This document shows positions 40,551 to 50,611 of a stretch of 52,924 nucleotides of DNA, in pieces. Position numbers and translations under genes: made by a program. This DNA is from Promethearchaeota archaeon (lineage in GTDB: Archaea; Asgardarchaeota; Lokiarchaeia; Sigyniarchaeales; SOKP01). The notes beneath the pieces were generated by a model. It was not told the origin of the DNA, did no database searches, and saw only the letters and a program-made list of their open reading frames with translations. The first letter of the stretch is position 1. Each line of letters starts with the position of its first letter. Location: positions 1 through 52,924 of the forward strand of contig JABCSY010000016.1 in NCBI GenBank assembly GCA_018238625.1, given 5' to 3'.

Positions 40551-42608
40551 ATGAAAAAAAATATTAAATTTTCAAATTTTGATGTATTTGCTATTACAAA
40601 AGAATTAGATTTCGTTCTAACTCAGAGTAAAATTACTAATGTCTACGAAATTGAGGATATATTAATTTTAAAAATTAAGACTAAACTAAATGAAAAAAAA
40701 ATACTAATCGTTAAAAACGATTCGCGTATCAATTTTACTAGTTACGATTACCCAATACCAAAATATCCAAGTCAGTACATCGTATCTCTGAGAAAACTTC
40801 TAAAAAATAGAAAAATTTTAGCAATCAATCAACATAATTTTGATAGAATTGTTATATTCGAATTAAGCAATATAGAGGGAAAACCCTGGAAATTCATAAT
40901 TGAACTATTTAATAAGGGAAACTATATAGTATTAGACGATAAGAATCTTGTTAAAATAGCAAGACGCTATAGTAAATATAGAGATAGGGATATTTTAGCC
41001 AATAGAGAATACATGTTTCCAAAATCTAGGGGGATAGATTTTCTAACTATTAATCAAAATGATTTTAACGAAATTATACATAATTTTGAGGGTGAAATAG
41101 TAAGAGTTTTAGCACGAAATATAAACATATCTGGATTGTATGGGGAAGAAATATGCCATATAGCAAAGATTGATAAATTTAAAAACAGCAACGATTTAAA
41201 TCAAGAAGAATTGAATTTACTATTTCACGCTTTCAAAAATTTAAGAAATAAATTACTTTTTGGCGAAATAAATGCTCATATTGTTTATAACGAGAACGGA
41301 GAAGAGATCTGCGTTATCCCTTTTGAATTGGAACTTTTTAAAAACAATAAGAATAAAAATGTAAATTCTTTTAACGATGCTGTAGATGAATACTTTTCAA
41401 AACTAGATTCCCTTAATTTAATAACGCCACAAGACCAATCAATCAATCAAAAAATAAAATCTCAAGAAAAAATATTAAGAAATCAACAAGAATACCTTGT
41501 AGAACTCAAAATTAGAAAAGACATGTATTACGAGTATGGTGATTTTATATACGCTAATTTTAATGCCATACATAAGTTATTTAACGGAATTTTAGACGCT
41601 AAAGCTAAAGGCTACGGTTGGGAAGGAATTAATGCTAAACTACAAAGTGCCAAAAGCGAAAACTTAGAAGAGTTAGCATTTTTTGTTAAAATAATCCCTG
41701 CAACCAAACAAGTTGTAATTAATATTAACGAAAACGAAGTATATTTAAATTTAAATAAATCAGTTGGCGAAAACGCAAATCTAATTTATTCAAAAGGTAA
41801 AAAAGCAGAAAAAAAATTAACAGGAACATTTCCGGCAATTGAAAAAACAAAAAACAACATTGAAAAATTAAAGCTTAAAAAAGAATCAATCGAATTAGAA
41901 GTGAATTTTTTAATTAAAAAACCAACTAAAAAATGGTATGAAAAATTTAGATGGTTTATATCTTCAGATGGCTTCTTAGTAATTGGAGGAAGGGACGCGA
42001 GTTCGAACGAAACGATATTTAAAAAGTATATAACACCTAACGATTTAATTTTTCACACTAATTTTCCGGGCTCTCCTTTAGCCGTAATTAAAAATCCAGA
42101 AAATAAAGAAATTCCCGAAAGTTCAATTAAGGAGGTGGCTGACTTCGTAGCAAGTTTTTCTATAGCTTGGAAAGAAAATTGGGGCGTTGTTGATGTTTTT
42201 TATGTTTTACCGAATCAAATTTCAAAAACGCCTCCTTCTGGCGAGTATTTACCTAAAGGCTCTTTCATGATTTCTGGAAAGAAGATTGTAATTAAAGACG
42301 CTAAAACTGAGTTAGCTCTTCGATTAGAGCTCATAGAAGTCAAAGACGGCGCTAATCCGAATGTTAAAATATTATATCCGCAAATAATTTGCGAGCCCAC
42401 AGGCACCATTAAAAATAAAACAAGCAATTCAATACTAATTAAACCTTCAAAATCTGGACTAACCAAAGGAAAGTTAGCAAAGGAATTGAAATCAATCTTT
42501 CTTAATAATTCTGAAGGGGATAATAAAAAGTGGGTAAAAATTTTGTCTTTAGACGATATTATCCTTATACTTCCTCCCGGAACATCTAAAATAACGAAAA
42601 AAAGTTAA
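40551..42608 (+). CDS. rqcH: Rqc2/NEMF-type ribosome quality-control protein (NFACT)
   Basis: 685 residues. NFACT-N at 1-170 contains NFDRIVIFEL with D98-R99, the pair linked to C-terminal tailing in Rqc2 relatives. Two helix-hairpin/coiled-coil regions follow (about 300-345 and 425-470), and NFACT-R has WYEKFRWFISSDGFLVIGGRDASSNE, then HTNFPGSPLAVIKN. It binds 50S subunits with stalled peptidyl-tRNA. The ATG at 40551 matches the conserved N-terminus. Its 3' end overlaps the GDPD gene by 4 nt convergently. Confidence 0.94.
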   Translation: MKKNIKFSNFDVFAITKELDFVLTQSKITNVYEIEDILILKIKTKLNEKKILIVKNDSRINFTSYDYPIPKYPSQYIVSLRKLLKNRKILAINQHNFDRIVIFELSNIEGKPWKFIIELFNKGNYIVLDDKNLVKIARRYSKYRDRDILANREYMFPKSRGIDFLTINQNDFNEIIHNFEGEIVRVLARNINISGLYGEEICHIAKIDKFKNSNDLNQEELNLLFHAFKNLRNKLLFGEINAHIVYNENGEEICVIPFELELFKNNKNKNVNSFNDAVDEYFSKLDSLNLITPQDQSINQKIKSQEKILRNQQEYLVELKIRKDMYYEYGDFIYANFNAIHKLFNGILDAKAKGYGWEGINAKLQSAKSENLEELAFFVKIIPATKQVVININENEVYLNLNKSVGENANLIYSKGKKAEKKLTGTFPAIEKTKNNIEKLKLKKESIELEVNFLIKKPTKKWYEKFRWFISSDGFLVIGGRDASSNETIFKKYITPNDLIFHTNFPGSPLAVIKNPENKEIPESSIKEVADFVASFSIAWKENWGVVDVFYVLPNQISKTPPSGEYLPKGSFMISGKKIVIKDAKTELALRLELIEVKDGANPNVKILYPQIICEPTGTIKNKTSNSILIKPSKSGLTKGKLAKELKSIFLNNSEGDNKKWVKILSLDDIILILPPGTSKITKKS

Positions 42609-43348
42609 GCTCTTTTTAACCACTGTTTTATAATTTTAATATTTTTATGATCATCAAATAAAATCCCATCGATTTGAAGTTTAATTAAATCTTTAATCAT
42701 TTCAACAGAATTAGCATATTTAATAAAGCCCCAAGCTAGAGCTTTAATACCGTTTTCGTGACAAGTGGCTATAAAATTAGCTTCAATTAAATTTGACTTT
42801 AAACTTATCATGTCTGGTATGAAACGTAAATTCTTCTGATTCCCCAATTCTATAAATTCTTTTAAACTTAATCCGGTTCCTTTAGTAATATTATAACAAA
42901 CTTGACATTTAGGAAATTCCTTTTTAGTTATCCTTAATATTTCGTAATTTCTTCCGCAAATAACGCAATCTTTTAACAACCCTTTCTTAACCACCATATT
43001 GATTACGTCATTTTTTATTTCTTCTTCTTTTAAATCAATCATGAACTTCGTTCTTTTTGCAAGTTTATCTAAAACTTTAGTTAAAAGAGGAATATCAGCA
43101 GTTCTAATTTTAGTTTTATAATTTTTAAATTCAGCGTAAGTTAAATCTTTTAGATACACTAAACCAACTATAGTCTTGTCTATGAAAGCATCATGAAAGA
43201 CTAACAAATTTCCATCGTTCAATCTTCGAACATCAAATTCAATGTACTGAGCACCGGATTTAATCGCTGCTTCGAATGATTTTAATGTATTTTCATTATA
43301 ATCTATTATAGTGCCTCTATGACCAATAAATAGTAAATTCCTTTTCAT
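42605..43348 (-). CDS. Glycerophosphodiester phosphodiesterase
   Basis: 247 residues, TIM barrel. Active site H10-R11 (IGHRGTI), E37 and D39 (IEFDVR), H52 (VFHDAF), and the ENTLKSFEAAIKSGAQYIE region are all present. It hydrolyses glycerophosphodiesters to glycerol phosphate and alcohol; in archaea substrates may be lipid headgroups. No signal peptide. It is encoded 30 nt downstream of a membrane protein gene on the same strand. Confidence 0.93.
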   Translation of the reverse strand: MKRNLLFIGHRGTIIDYNENTLKSFEAAIKSGAQYIEFDVRRLNDGNLLVFHDAFIDKTIVGLVYLKDLTYAEFKNYKTKIRTADIPLLTKVLDKLAKRTKFMIDLKEEEIKNDVINMVVKKGLLKDCVICGRNYEILRITKKEFPKCQVCYNITKGTGLSLKEFIELGNQKNLRFIPDMISLKSNLIEANFIATCHENGIKALAWGFIKYANSVEMIKDLIKLQIDGILFDDHKNIKIIKQWLKRA

Positions 43349-43378
43349 GTTTGAATTTAAAATGATAAATAATGACTT

Positions 43379-43795
43379 TCAGCTTTCTTGAATTAAATAC
43401 AAGTAAAGAACAATCGCTAAAAGACCTACTAGCGTAAAGGAGAAAACCAAAGAATCTCTAAATGCCTGTATTAACGAAAAGAAAAATAACAATCCTATTA
43501 TTTTAAAATCTACTGGTTTGCCCGTTAATTCTTTGTAATTTCCAAGACTAACCATGATTAAAATGTTAAATATTAGAATAACGGAAACTTTAATTGTAAT
43601 ATCTAAAGCTAGCAAAAATGGGTCATCGGCCAGAAATATTGTAATTATTTCTCCATTTAATAAAATTGAAATAGCTAAAAATAGCCCTCCAAATATCGCA
43701 GACAGAAAAACTGAACGGTATGCGAATTTTTCTTCTATTTTTCCCTTCTTTTTAGTTTGTTGTGATTTAACACTATTTTTATTAATTTTTGACAT
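43379..43795 (-). CDS. Membrane protein, about four spans
   Basis: 138 residues. Lys-rich N-terminus (1-25), then spans at about 28-48, 65-85, 97-115 and 118-136. No motif recognised. It begins 1 nt after the end of the DOMON-like gene and precedes the GDPD gene, so the three may form one operon. Confidence 0.5.
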   Translation of the reverse strand: MSKINKNSVKSQQTKKKGKIEEKFAYRSVFLSAIFGGLFLAISILLNGEIITIFLADDPFLLALDITIKVSVILIFNILIMVSLGNYKELTGKPVDFKIIGLLFFFSLIQAFRDSLVFSFTLVGLLAIVLYLYLIQES

Positions 43796-43796
43796 G

Positions 43797-44621
43797 TTAA
43801 CTCCTTATTCTTCTGATTTCCTTCTTGAGTTGAGTTATTCGATATAAATAAAAAATATAAAGAGCGCCAATTGTGCTGAAAATAACGATTGTTGTGATAA
43901 ACACTATGAGTTCTTCAATAGAAGCTGGAGTGAAAGTTGGATGTTGAAGCTTAATTGAAACAATATTTGAAATTATAATTCCATCTGGGTAAAGCGCTGT
44001 ATCTCCGAACACAATTTTGAAATCATAAAACCTATTATAATTTAAATAAACATCTTGAAGTGGACCTTCAGTTTCAGTACTTTTAACTGGCATTGAAAAT
44101 TCATATGTTATTTGATTTCCTTTTAGGTTAGATGCACCAATCCCATTAGAAATAATATCCTCTTCATACATTGTATCATTTATATGGTAATCTAGATATT
44201 GAAAAGTGTTCTCACTTATGTTTGAATATTGAACAATTTTAGCGTCAGTAAAATCAGAGTTAGAATTCTCGTCTGCAATTAAAATTCCTATGAACTCGTT
44301 ATCGTAGTCACTAGAACCATGATCTTCCAAGTCAAATCGTACTAGTATATATAGGTTTTCACCCTCTTGTATGACCCATAAATCAATTGCTAATCCGTTT
44401 TCTGGAACTGTTATATTGGGATACAAGTATATGTTTTGCTTCTCGGCTTGGTTCCACTCGCCCGTGGTGCTATCAATGATCCCATCTATAACTGGGGCCG
44501 ACCCAAAACCTACTACAATTTCAATTGGATCTCCATAACCATTTGTTATTAAAAGCATGGAGCTCAAGAATATTTGAGTTATGACAATTAGAGTTAATAA
44601 TTTTGTTGTGATTTTTTTCAA
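43797..44621 (-). CDS. Surface DOMON/CBM9-like protein with C-terminal membrane anchor
   Basis: 274 residues. Signal peptide at 1-28; then PVIDGIIDSTTGEWNQAE, the typical opening of DOMON/CBM9-like beta sandwiches that bind haem or sugar, followed by LWVIQEGENLYILVRFDLED. A C-terminal membrane span at about 234-256 and a basic cytosolic tail (ITQLKKEIRRIRS) anchor it. The extracellular domain probably binds a ligand; which one is unknown. Confidence 0.65.
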   Translation of the reverse strand: MKKITTKLLTLIVITQIFLSSMLLITNGYGDPIEIVVGFGSAPVIDGIIDSTTGEWNQAEKQNIYLYPNITVPENGLAIDLWVIQEGENLYILVRFDLEDHGSSDYDNEFIGILIADENSNSDFTDAKIVQYSNISENTFQYLDYHINDTMYEEDIISNGIGASNLKGNQITYEFSMPVKSTETEGPLQDVYLNYNRFYDFKIVFGDTALYPDGIIISNIVSIKLQHPTFTPASIEELIVFITTIVIFSTIGALYIFYLYRITQLKKEIRRIRS

Positions 44622-44799
44622 AGTTCTATAGTCACTTTATGAATTGTTCAATTTAGCATTTAATTAAAAATGATAATTAAAATTGAATTTAATATTTTTT
44701 CTTTACTTAACTAATTATTAACGATATTAATCAAATATTATGATTGATTTAAATTTAATAAAAGAACTCATTTCTATAATAATATCGCAAAATCTCGAT

Positions 44800-45249
44800 T
44801 TAAGGGAGATAATTGGGAAGTAGAACGCTACAATTAAACTTGTTTAAATACGCTATAATGTAATTTATTAATCGTTTTATATCGTGCTTCGCTTCAAGCA
44901 TGTTGCTATTATTATATTCTGCGAAAGCTTTTGGACCTATCGCAATTAGTAGACCAGATAAATCCTTCTCTCTTTTAATGAAAAGCCAAAACGGTTTCTT
45001 TTTTTCGTTATCTTTGATCAAAAGCAACATCCAAGCGTTTAAAGTCCATTCTTTTGCATCCGGTCCAATAATTTTCTCAATTGCGTGTCCAGTAGTATAT
45101 TTTTTAGTCATCTTTATTGCTTTTACCAACCGTATAAAGTAGGACCTTTTTAATTTTAAATACCCATTAAAATATACATTAGCATCGAATAATTCTAGCT
45201 CTTTTTCCGTACCATCAGAGAATTTCAGAAAAACTTTCCATGTTTTCAT
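44800..45249 (-). CDS. Hypothetical protein in the RNase P operon (149 residues)
   Basis: No family recognised. N-terminal beta hairpin (WKVFLKFSDGTEKELELFDA), basic middle with KKYTTGHAIEKIIGPDAKEW, hydrophobic strand WMLLLIKD and LLIAIGPKAFAEY, and a C-terminal helix. It starts 4 nt after the preceding 146-residue gene and is the last of the four-gene Rpp30-Pop5 run. It may be an RNA-binding or regulatory factor; this is inference from position. Confidence 0.55.
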   Translation of the reverse strand: MKTWKVFLKFSDGTEKELELFDANVYFNGYLKLKRSYFIRLVKAIKMTKKYTTGHAIEKIIGPDAKEWTLNAWMLLLIKDNEKKKPFWLFIKREKDLSGLLIAIGPKAFAEYNNSNMLEAKHDIKRLINYIIAYLNKFNCSVLLPNYLP

Positions 45250-45253
45250 TTAT

Positions 45254-45694
45254 TTAATTCACTTTACTTTTAGCCAAACTTATTTCTTCTATTTTAATAT
45301 CTTTGAATTTATTTTTATTCTTATCCAATAGCGTTTTTAAATCTTTAGATTTTTCCTCATCTAAGGAAATATTCAAGTAGCACTCAAAAAATAATTTTCC
45401 CTCCACCAAAACCAACCCCGAAGAATGAATGATCTCGTATTCGTGAAGTTTCATAGAGAAGTTTTCTATATGTTCATCAATCGGGGTTAAACCCGTTAAG
45501 GTAACCTTTAGAACCTTTTCTTTATTTATAGGGTATATTGTTAGTTTTGCAAATCTGGTAGTTTCTGATTTGACAATTAATAAATATCCATATTTGTGTT
45601 TCTCTTTAATGTGTAATAGTGAAATGTTTATATTTAAGCTAAAAGATTCGCCAATCTCTTTGATTTGGCCAACTGTGAGGCTTGGGTTTATCAT
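45254..45694 (-). CDS. Hypothetical protein in the RNase P operon (146 residues)
   Basis: No family recognised. Alternating strands and helices (INISLLHIKEKHKYGYLLIV, then KVTLTGLTPIDEHIENFSMKLHEYEIIHSSGLV) give an ACT- or ferredoxin-like impression. C-terminal helices are Lys/Asp-rich. It follows pop5 by 33 nt. No catalytic motif seen. Confidence 0.55.
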   Translation of the reverse strand: MINPSLTVGQIKEIGESFSLNINISLLHIKEKHKYGYLLIVKSETTRFAKLTIYPINKEKVLKVTLTGLTPIDEHIENFSMKLHEYEIIHSSGLVLVEGKLFFECYLNISLDEEKSKDLKTLLDKNKNKFKDIKIEEISLAKSKVN

Positions 45695-45727
45695 TTTCTT
45701 TTTTAATGATTGTAATATCTAATTAAT

Positions 45728-46069
45728 TTATCCTTTATTTGTTATTAATTTTTTTAAAGTCTTTATGCTACGAATCGTTCCGGAAGTCTTAATTGGAGAT
45801 AAAATTACTCTTTTACCTGATATTTCAGTAATCAGAGTTATTGCTGAAATAACTATTTCCTTCGTGTTATGAGAACACCGAATGAGGCCGAAACCTTCCT
45901 TGAAATCTATATCTAACAACCATAATCCTACTTTACTAGCTTCTCTCAATCCAAAATATTTCCAAATTGATTGCCAAATAGCGTTTAAAACCTCTCTTTG
46001 ACCCAAATCGGAATTATCTTTGGTAATTACTTTGAATAGAATGTATCTATTTCTTTCTTTTTTTACCAC
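45728..46069 (-). CDS. rnp2: RNase P protein component 2 (Pop5)
   Basis: 113 residues. RNRYILFKVITKD, WQSIWKYFGLREASKVGLWLLDIDF and FGLIRCSHNTKEIVISAITLI are standard for archaeal Pop5. It pairs with Rpp30 and activates the RNase P RNA. GTG start sharing its first G with the TAG stop of rnp3 (TAGTG), so translation is coupled. Confidence 0.95.
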   Translation of the reverse strand: MVKKERNRYILFKVITKDNSDLGQREVLNAIWQSIWKYFGLREASKVGLWLLDIDFKEGFGLIRCSHNTKEIVISAITLITEISGKRVILSPIKTSGTIRSIKTLKKLITNKG

Positions 46070-46794
46070 TATAGCTCACCCTCGTTTAATAGTTTTACGC
46101 CGGATTCGACGATGTTCTTGTCTTGACGTGCATGTACGCGATGTAGTAAGGTTAAAATATTTTCAGAAAAAGCCTTCTTGGCGCTCAATAAAGGGATCCC
46201 TAACAATGTATGACAAACGCTAATTAAAGCCCTAGGATGCCTTAGATTAAAGAGCTCGTCAAAGTTTCCGCTTATAATATAGTTAGCTTTTAATCCCACT
46301 GCTAATTGGACTGCACGATATAAACTTCTCAAGTACTTCGATTGAATTGCTTGGTTTCTCGCCATTAATGGTGCTAGCGAAAATTCTATGAAAGACCTAT
46401 TTTGTTTTGTTAGGGATATAATTCCTGGAGAAATTGTCTTGATTACATTTTGGTCTGAAAACGAAATTATATCCACTCGAGAATCTTTAGCAGCTTGAAT
46501 TTGAATGTTTTTATCCATAGATTCAACCGAAATAATATCTGAGAAATTATTGTAAGGTTGTATTCGTTTTTTAAGGTCGTTTAGGCTATTTGGCTTCAAA
46601 TTAATGCGATAATAGAGGTTCAGATTCGATATTTTACTGATTCTCTCCTTCAACTCTGAATTGAGCTTTACGATGTCATTTTTTGGTTCTAAAATTAAAT
46701 TGTTTATCCGTAATTCTTGACAGAATTTTAACTTTCTCTCAATCTCTGCGAAATCGTTTACATTTAGTTTTAACCTAGATTCAAAGTAAGACAA
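46069..46794 (-). CDS. rnp3: RNase P protein component 3 (Rpp30)
   Basis: 241 residues, TIM-barrel-like. Phrases IISVESMDKNIQIQAAKDSRVDIISF, FIEFSLAPLMARN and YIISGNFDELFNLRHPRALISVCHTLLGIP mark the family. It partners Pop5 in the 5' end maturation of tRNA. First gene of the operon, followed by pop5 with 1-nt overlap. Confidence 0.96.
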   Translation of the reverse strand: MSYFESRLKLNVNDFAEIERKLKFCQELRINNLILEPKNDIVKLNSELKERISKISNLNLYYRINLKPNSLNDLKKRIQPYNNFSDIISVESMDKNIQIQAAKDSRVDIISFSDQNVIKTISPGIISLTKQNRSFIEFSLAPLMARNQAIQSKYLRSLYRAVQLAVGLKANYIISGNFDELFNLRHPRALISVCHTLLGIPLLSAKKAFSENILTLLHRVHARQDKNIVESGVKLLNEGEL

Positions 46795-46921
46795 TTAGAA
46801 TTTGACCTCTATTTTAAAATTGCGAATTTAATGTAGCGTTTTTAGATTTTAAAATATTTTTAAATAAAAAAAATTTTATTAAAGATAAATATTTAACATG
46901 ATATATTGTTTTATATTATGA

Positions 46922-48211
46922 GTGGTTCTCTTGTCAAAGAAACGAAAGCTTTCTGATATAAGGAAGAAAATTATTAAAGGAACTGCTAATGTATATACTG
47001 TTCAAGATTTAATTAATCGTATAAATAATAACGAAAAAATTCAATTCGAAGATGTAGATGTTGTTACTACCGCTACTAAAGCACTTATGAGTGGGATTGC
47101 GGGAATTTTCTCTTTTAGATTATCGCCACCTAAGACTATAAGAAAATTTATGGATGTCTCTCTAAATGGAATATCCGCATTTCCTGGACCTTGCCCTAAT
47201 GAGTTTCTCGGTATAGTAGATTTAATATTATATGGTACTGCACAGAGTAATACAATAAAGAATTATTCTGGTGGCATTCTTTTTAGAGATCTCGTTGAAG
47301 GCAAAGAAGTAGACATAATTGCAAAAGGAGAAGAAGGGGAAATAATCGAGAAAAAAATAACTTTACACGATATGCAATTCGCAAGAATGATGGGAACTAG
47401 ACAAGCAATTAGAAACTATTTTGCAATGATAAATCCTAGTTCAGAGAAAGTAAATACTATCTTTTCAGTGCTTCCTTTAGAAGGTAATTATTCTCAAATG
47501 TCCTTTTCTGGTTGTGGGGCAATGAATCCTTTTCAAAACGATCCTAAGGCGGATGTTTTTGGAGTTGGAACACCAATATTAGTTAATGGATGTAAAGGGT
47601 ATATTTTTGGACCGGGAACAAGAAATGATAAATTAAAACCTAATATGCAAACAATTGCAGACTTTAAAGGTATGAAACCAGAATATATGGGGGCTTTTCA
47701 AACATCATACGGTTTAGAAAATATTTGTAGCATTGCAATACCTATACCAATATTAAATGAAAAAATTTTTCAAAATATTATTAAATCAGATAATGATGTT
47801 CCACTTGTAATTTTAAATGTAATAGGTAGAAATAAACTCGGGAAAATCACTTATGGCGATGTATGGGATAATAATTTCCTCGTTAAATTCAATCCGAAAA
47901 AATGCAAGGATTGTGATGAATGTCCCGTTGAAGAAAAATGCCCTACAAAAGCTTTCAATATGAACACTGGAATAGACAGAAGTCGATGTTTTAATTGTGG
48001 GACTTGCTTTTTTCTATGCCCAAAAAATGCATTTGAAGCTGATCTAAAAACTGTGAAATTTGAAACTAAGGAAATACCGATTATATTAAGGCAATCTGAT
48101 AGATATGGAGCGATAAAATTGGCAGAAGAATTAAAACACATGATTCTTAAGGGTGAATTTCCGTTGAAAGAACCTACTGGGAAATTAGAATTCGCTGAGA
48201 AAGTAAAATAA
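46922..48211 (+). CDS. Homocysteine biosynthesis (HcyBio/DUF39) enzyme with C-terminal ferredoxin domain
   Basis: 429 residues, GTG start (ATG at 46918 is in another frame). The HcyBio domain (about 1-320) contains MSFSGCGAMNPFQNDP with the likely active Cys and GPGTRND. The C-terminus carries two [4Fe-4S] sites, CKDCDECP...CP and CFNCGTCFFLCP. Family members make homocysteine from aspartate semialdehyde with sulfur transfer. In methanogens the HcyBio and ferredoxin/NIL parts are separate genes; here the ferredoxin is fused. A NIL domain is not visible. Confidence 0.88.
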   Translation: MVLLSKKRKLSDIRKKIIKGTANVYTVQDLINRINNNEKIQFEDVDVVTTATKALMSGIAGIFSFRLSPPKTIRKFMDVSLNGISAFPGPCPNEFLGIVDLILYGTAQSNTIKNYSGGILFRDLVEGKEVDIIAKGEEGEIIEKKITLHDMQFARMMGTRQAIRNYFAMINPSSEKVNTIFSVLPLEGNYSQMSFSGCGAMNPFQNDPKADVFGVGTPILVNGCKGYIFGPGTRNDKLKPNMQTIADFKGMKPEYMGAFQTSYGLENICSIAIPIPILNEKIFQNIIKSDNDVPLVILNVIGRNKLGKITYGDVWDNNFLVKFNPKKCKDCDECPVEEKCPTKAFNMNTGIDRSRCFNCGTCFFLCPKNAFEADLKTVKFETKEIPIILRQSDRYGAIKLAEELKHMILKGEFPLKEPTGKLEFAEKVK

Positions 48212-48227
48212 TAATTAAAAATAATAT

Positions 48228-48680
48228 ATGATGAAAATGTCTGAATTAAAATTGGATAAATTTGATCAAATTGGAATTGTTGTTAAAGATATTGAAAAAG
48301 CAGTAAAAATATTTGGTGGGGTCATGGATTTTAAAACCAAATTAAATATTGTCGAACAGAGTTCTACGGTCTGGTATAAAGGAAAGGAAGTTACATTTCA
48401 AATGAAAAAAGTGATGCAGAACTTCGGAGGAAAGCAATTCGAAATCGTAGAAATAATAGATTCAGAAGGAGACCACCTTTATTTAGACTTTATTAACGAG
48501 GGTAACGAAGGGCTACATCACCTCGGCGCTTACACCAAAAACGCGGATGAATTAATTGAACATTTTAAAAACCAATATAACATCGAAGTTATCCAAACCG
48601 GAAAAGCTGGAAAAGTGAAATTCGATTATTTAGACACCAAAAAAACTCTTGGCTTCTATTTAGAATTAATCTCTTTTTAA
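48228..48680 (+). CDS. VOC/glyoxalase-superfamily protein
   Basis: 150 residues with the paired beta-alpha-beta-beta-beta modules of the VOC fold: FDQIGIVVKDIEKAVKIFGG, FEIVEIIDSEGD, EGLHHLGAYT and FYLELISF. The metal set of methylmalonyl-CoA epimerase is incomplete, since the usual DHIGIAV His reads DQIGIVV; H and E at the other positions remain. Activity uncertain. Its ATG is 17 nt after the HcyBio stop. Confidence 0.8.
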   Translation: MMKMSELKLDKFDQIGIVVKDIEKAVKIFGGVMDFKTKLNIVEQSSTVWYKGKEVTFQMKKVMQNFGGKQFEIVEIIDSEGDHLYLDFINEGNEGLHHLGAYTKNADELIEHFKNQYNIEVIQTGKAGKVKFDYLDTKKTLGFYLELISF

Positions 48681-48748
48681 AAAGCTCATATATTTTTGAT
48701 AATCCTACATTAGCAATATTTAATTCTTATTTTTAATATTGTTTTTAT

Positions 48749-50491
48749 ATGTCTAAACAAAATGTAAGTCCTTTAAATGGTGGTGACTTAGTAATAAAAT
48801 CCCTCCTCAAAGAAGGAGTAACAAAGATATTCGGACTTGTGGGTGGAGAATTACTGAGGATATACGATGCTGTAGAACGATATGGCCGTGAAGAAGGAAT
48901 TGATACGGTGATGGTCCGCCACGAACAAGCGGGCGGACATATGGCAGATGCTTGGGCACGCGCTACGGGGGAGCTGGGGGTCTGTTTAGGAACTGCAGGT
49001 CCAGGGGTGACCCACCTGGTTCCAGCAGTGGCTGTTGCATGGGCGGATTCAATTCCACTCCTCGTTATAGGGGCACAGATTGCCCGGATGTTTGATGATA
49101 CGGGGATTCTCCAAGGTGGATTAGATCAAATGAAATTGATGGAACCTATTACGAAACTACAGATATCCGTTGAAGATCCATATGAAATCCCAAGAGCAAT
49201 ACAAAGAGCTATCAAAGTTGCGATGTCAGGTAGAAGAGGTCCTGTTTTTCTAGAATTTAGAGAAACTGCTCTTGTAAGAAATGCTTCTGATGACGATGCT
49301 AAAAATATTTTAGATCCAGCGCAATATAGACCTATTAATAGGCCTGTCGGAAACCCGGATGCAATTAAAGCAGCAGTAGAAGTTTTAAAAACTGCAAAAA
49401 ACCCGTTAATTGTAGCAGGTGGTGGAATTCACGCATCAAACGCATCTGAAGAACTAAAGAAATTATCAACAACATATAAAATTCCTGCGGGGACGAGTAT
49501 AAATGGTGTTGGTTCAATAGATCTTCGCAGTGAAACTTACGTAGGTTCGTATTTAGTTGCAAACGCCTATCGAAAAGCCGTTTCTGAAGCTGATGTGGTA
49601 ATCTCTCTTGGTGCTAAATGGGATTATTCAATACTATTTGGTGCTCCACCCATTTGGAACCCCAATGCCAAAATCATTCAAGTTGATATCGATCCAGAGA
49701 TGATTGGACGAAATAGGGCTGTTGAAGTTTCTATTATTGGCGACGCTAAAGTCGTGATAAACCAGCTATTAACTGAAATGGAAAGTTCGCTCTCAAAAGA
49801 AAAGATCACCGAATGGGCCGAATGGAATAATTACCTTAGCGATATAAAAAAAAATGACGCCTTAATGATTCAAAAAATATTGAAATATAATAAATTACCT
49901 ATGAAACCTGAAAGACTTGCATATGAAGTCTTGGATTTTATAAGTTCCGATACACAATTAGTTATTGATGGGGGAGATATAGCTGTTTTTACGTTTGGTT
50001 TACTTAGTAATTTCCCTCGCGATCCAAGAACCCTCTACTTCCCTTTAACAATGGGACACTTAGGTACGGGAATTCCACACGCGATTGGGGCGAAAATAGC
50101 GAAACCAGATAAACAAGTTGTTTGTATCAACGGAGATGGAAGCTTTATGTTTAATGTACAAGAGCTAGCAACAGTTGTACAAATGAATTTACCTATAATT
50201 ATTGTTATTGCGAATAACTCCGCGTGGGGTATGATTAAGTCAAAACAGAAGGGAGAATATAAGAAGAGGTTCATTGATGTAGACCTCCCAGCTGTAGATT
50301 ACGCTGAGATCGCAAAAGGATTTGGCTGCTATTCCGAGAAAATTACAAATCCCGAAGATATTAAACCTGCTTTACAACGCGCTATAGATTCAGGAAAACC
50401 TAGCATACTTGATGTTAAAATAGCCTTTGAAACGCCAATAGCAATGAAAGTAATTGGAAATCTTAAGAAAAATCGTGGATTGTATGGATAA
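48749..50491 (+). CDS. Thiamine-diphosphate enzyme, acetolactate-synthase-like
   Basis: 580 residues. PYR domain with catalytic E59 (RHEQAGGHMADAWAR), a central Rossmann domain (PLIVAGGGIHASNASEELKK), and a C-terminal PP domain with the ThDP-Mg motif GDGSFMFNVQELATVVQMNL about 452-470 and ANNSAWGM. This fits acetolactate synthase, benzaldehyde lyase or oxalyl-CoA decarboxylase-like enzymes. No regulatory small subunit is next to it, and an SDR follows, so a catabolic decarboxylase or lyase is possible. The PYR region is locally GC-rich. Confidence 0.9.
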   Translation: MSKQNVSPLNGGDLVIKSLLKEGVTKIFGLVGGELLRIYDAVERYGREEGIDTVMVRHEQAGGHMADAWARATGELGVCLGTAGPGVTHLVPAVAVAWADSIPLLVIGAQIARMFDDTGILQGGLDQMKLMEPITKLQISVEDPYEIPRAIQRAIKVAMSGRRGPVFLEFRETALVRNASDDDAKNILDPAQYRPINRPVGNPDAIKAAVEVLKTAKNPLIVAGGGIHASNASEELKKLSTTYKIPAGTSINGVGSIDLRSETYVGSYLVANAYRKAVSEADVVISLGAKWDYSILFGAPPIWNPNAKIIQVDIDPEMIGRNRAVEVSIIGDAKVVINQLLTEMESSLSKEKITEWAEWNNYLSDIKKNDALMIQKILKYNKLPMKPERLAYEVLDFISSDTQLVIDGGDIAVFTFGLLSNFPRDPRTLYFPLTMGHLGTGIPHAIGAKIAKPDKQVVCINGDGSFMFNVQELATVVQMNLPIIIVIANNSAWGMIKSKQKGEYKKRFIDVDLPAVDYAEIAKGFGCYSEKITNPEDIKPALQRAIDSGKPSILDVKIAFETPIAMKVIGNLKKNRGLYG

Positions 50492-50611
50492 CTCGCTTGT
50501 ATAATTATTTAACAAACTTTTTCTTTTATTTTTTTTAACCTTGGAATATCCTTAAAATGAATGAAAATATGCTATTAATTATAATTCTATATTTTTAAGA
50601 GGTAAAGAAAA

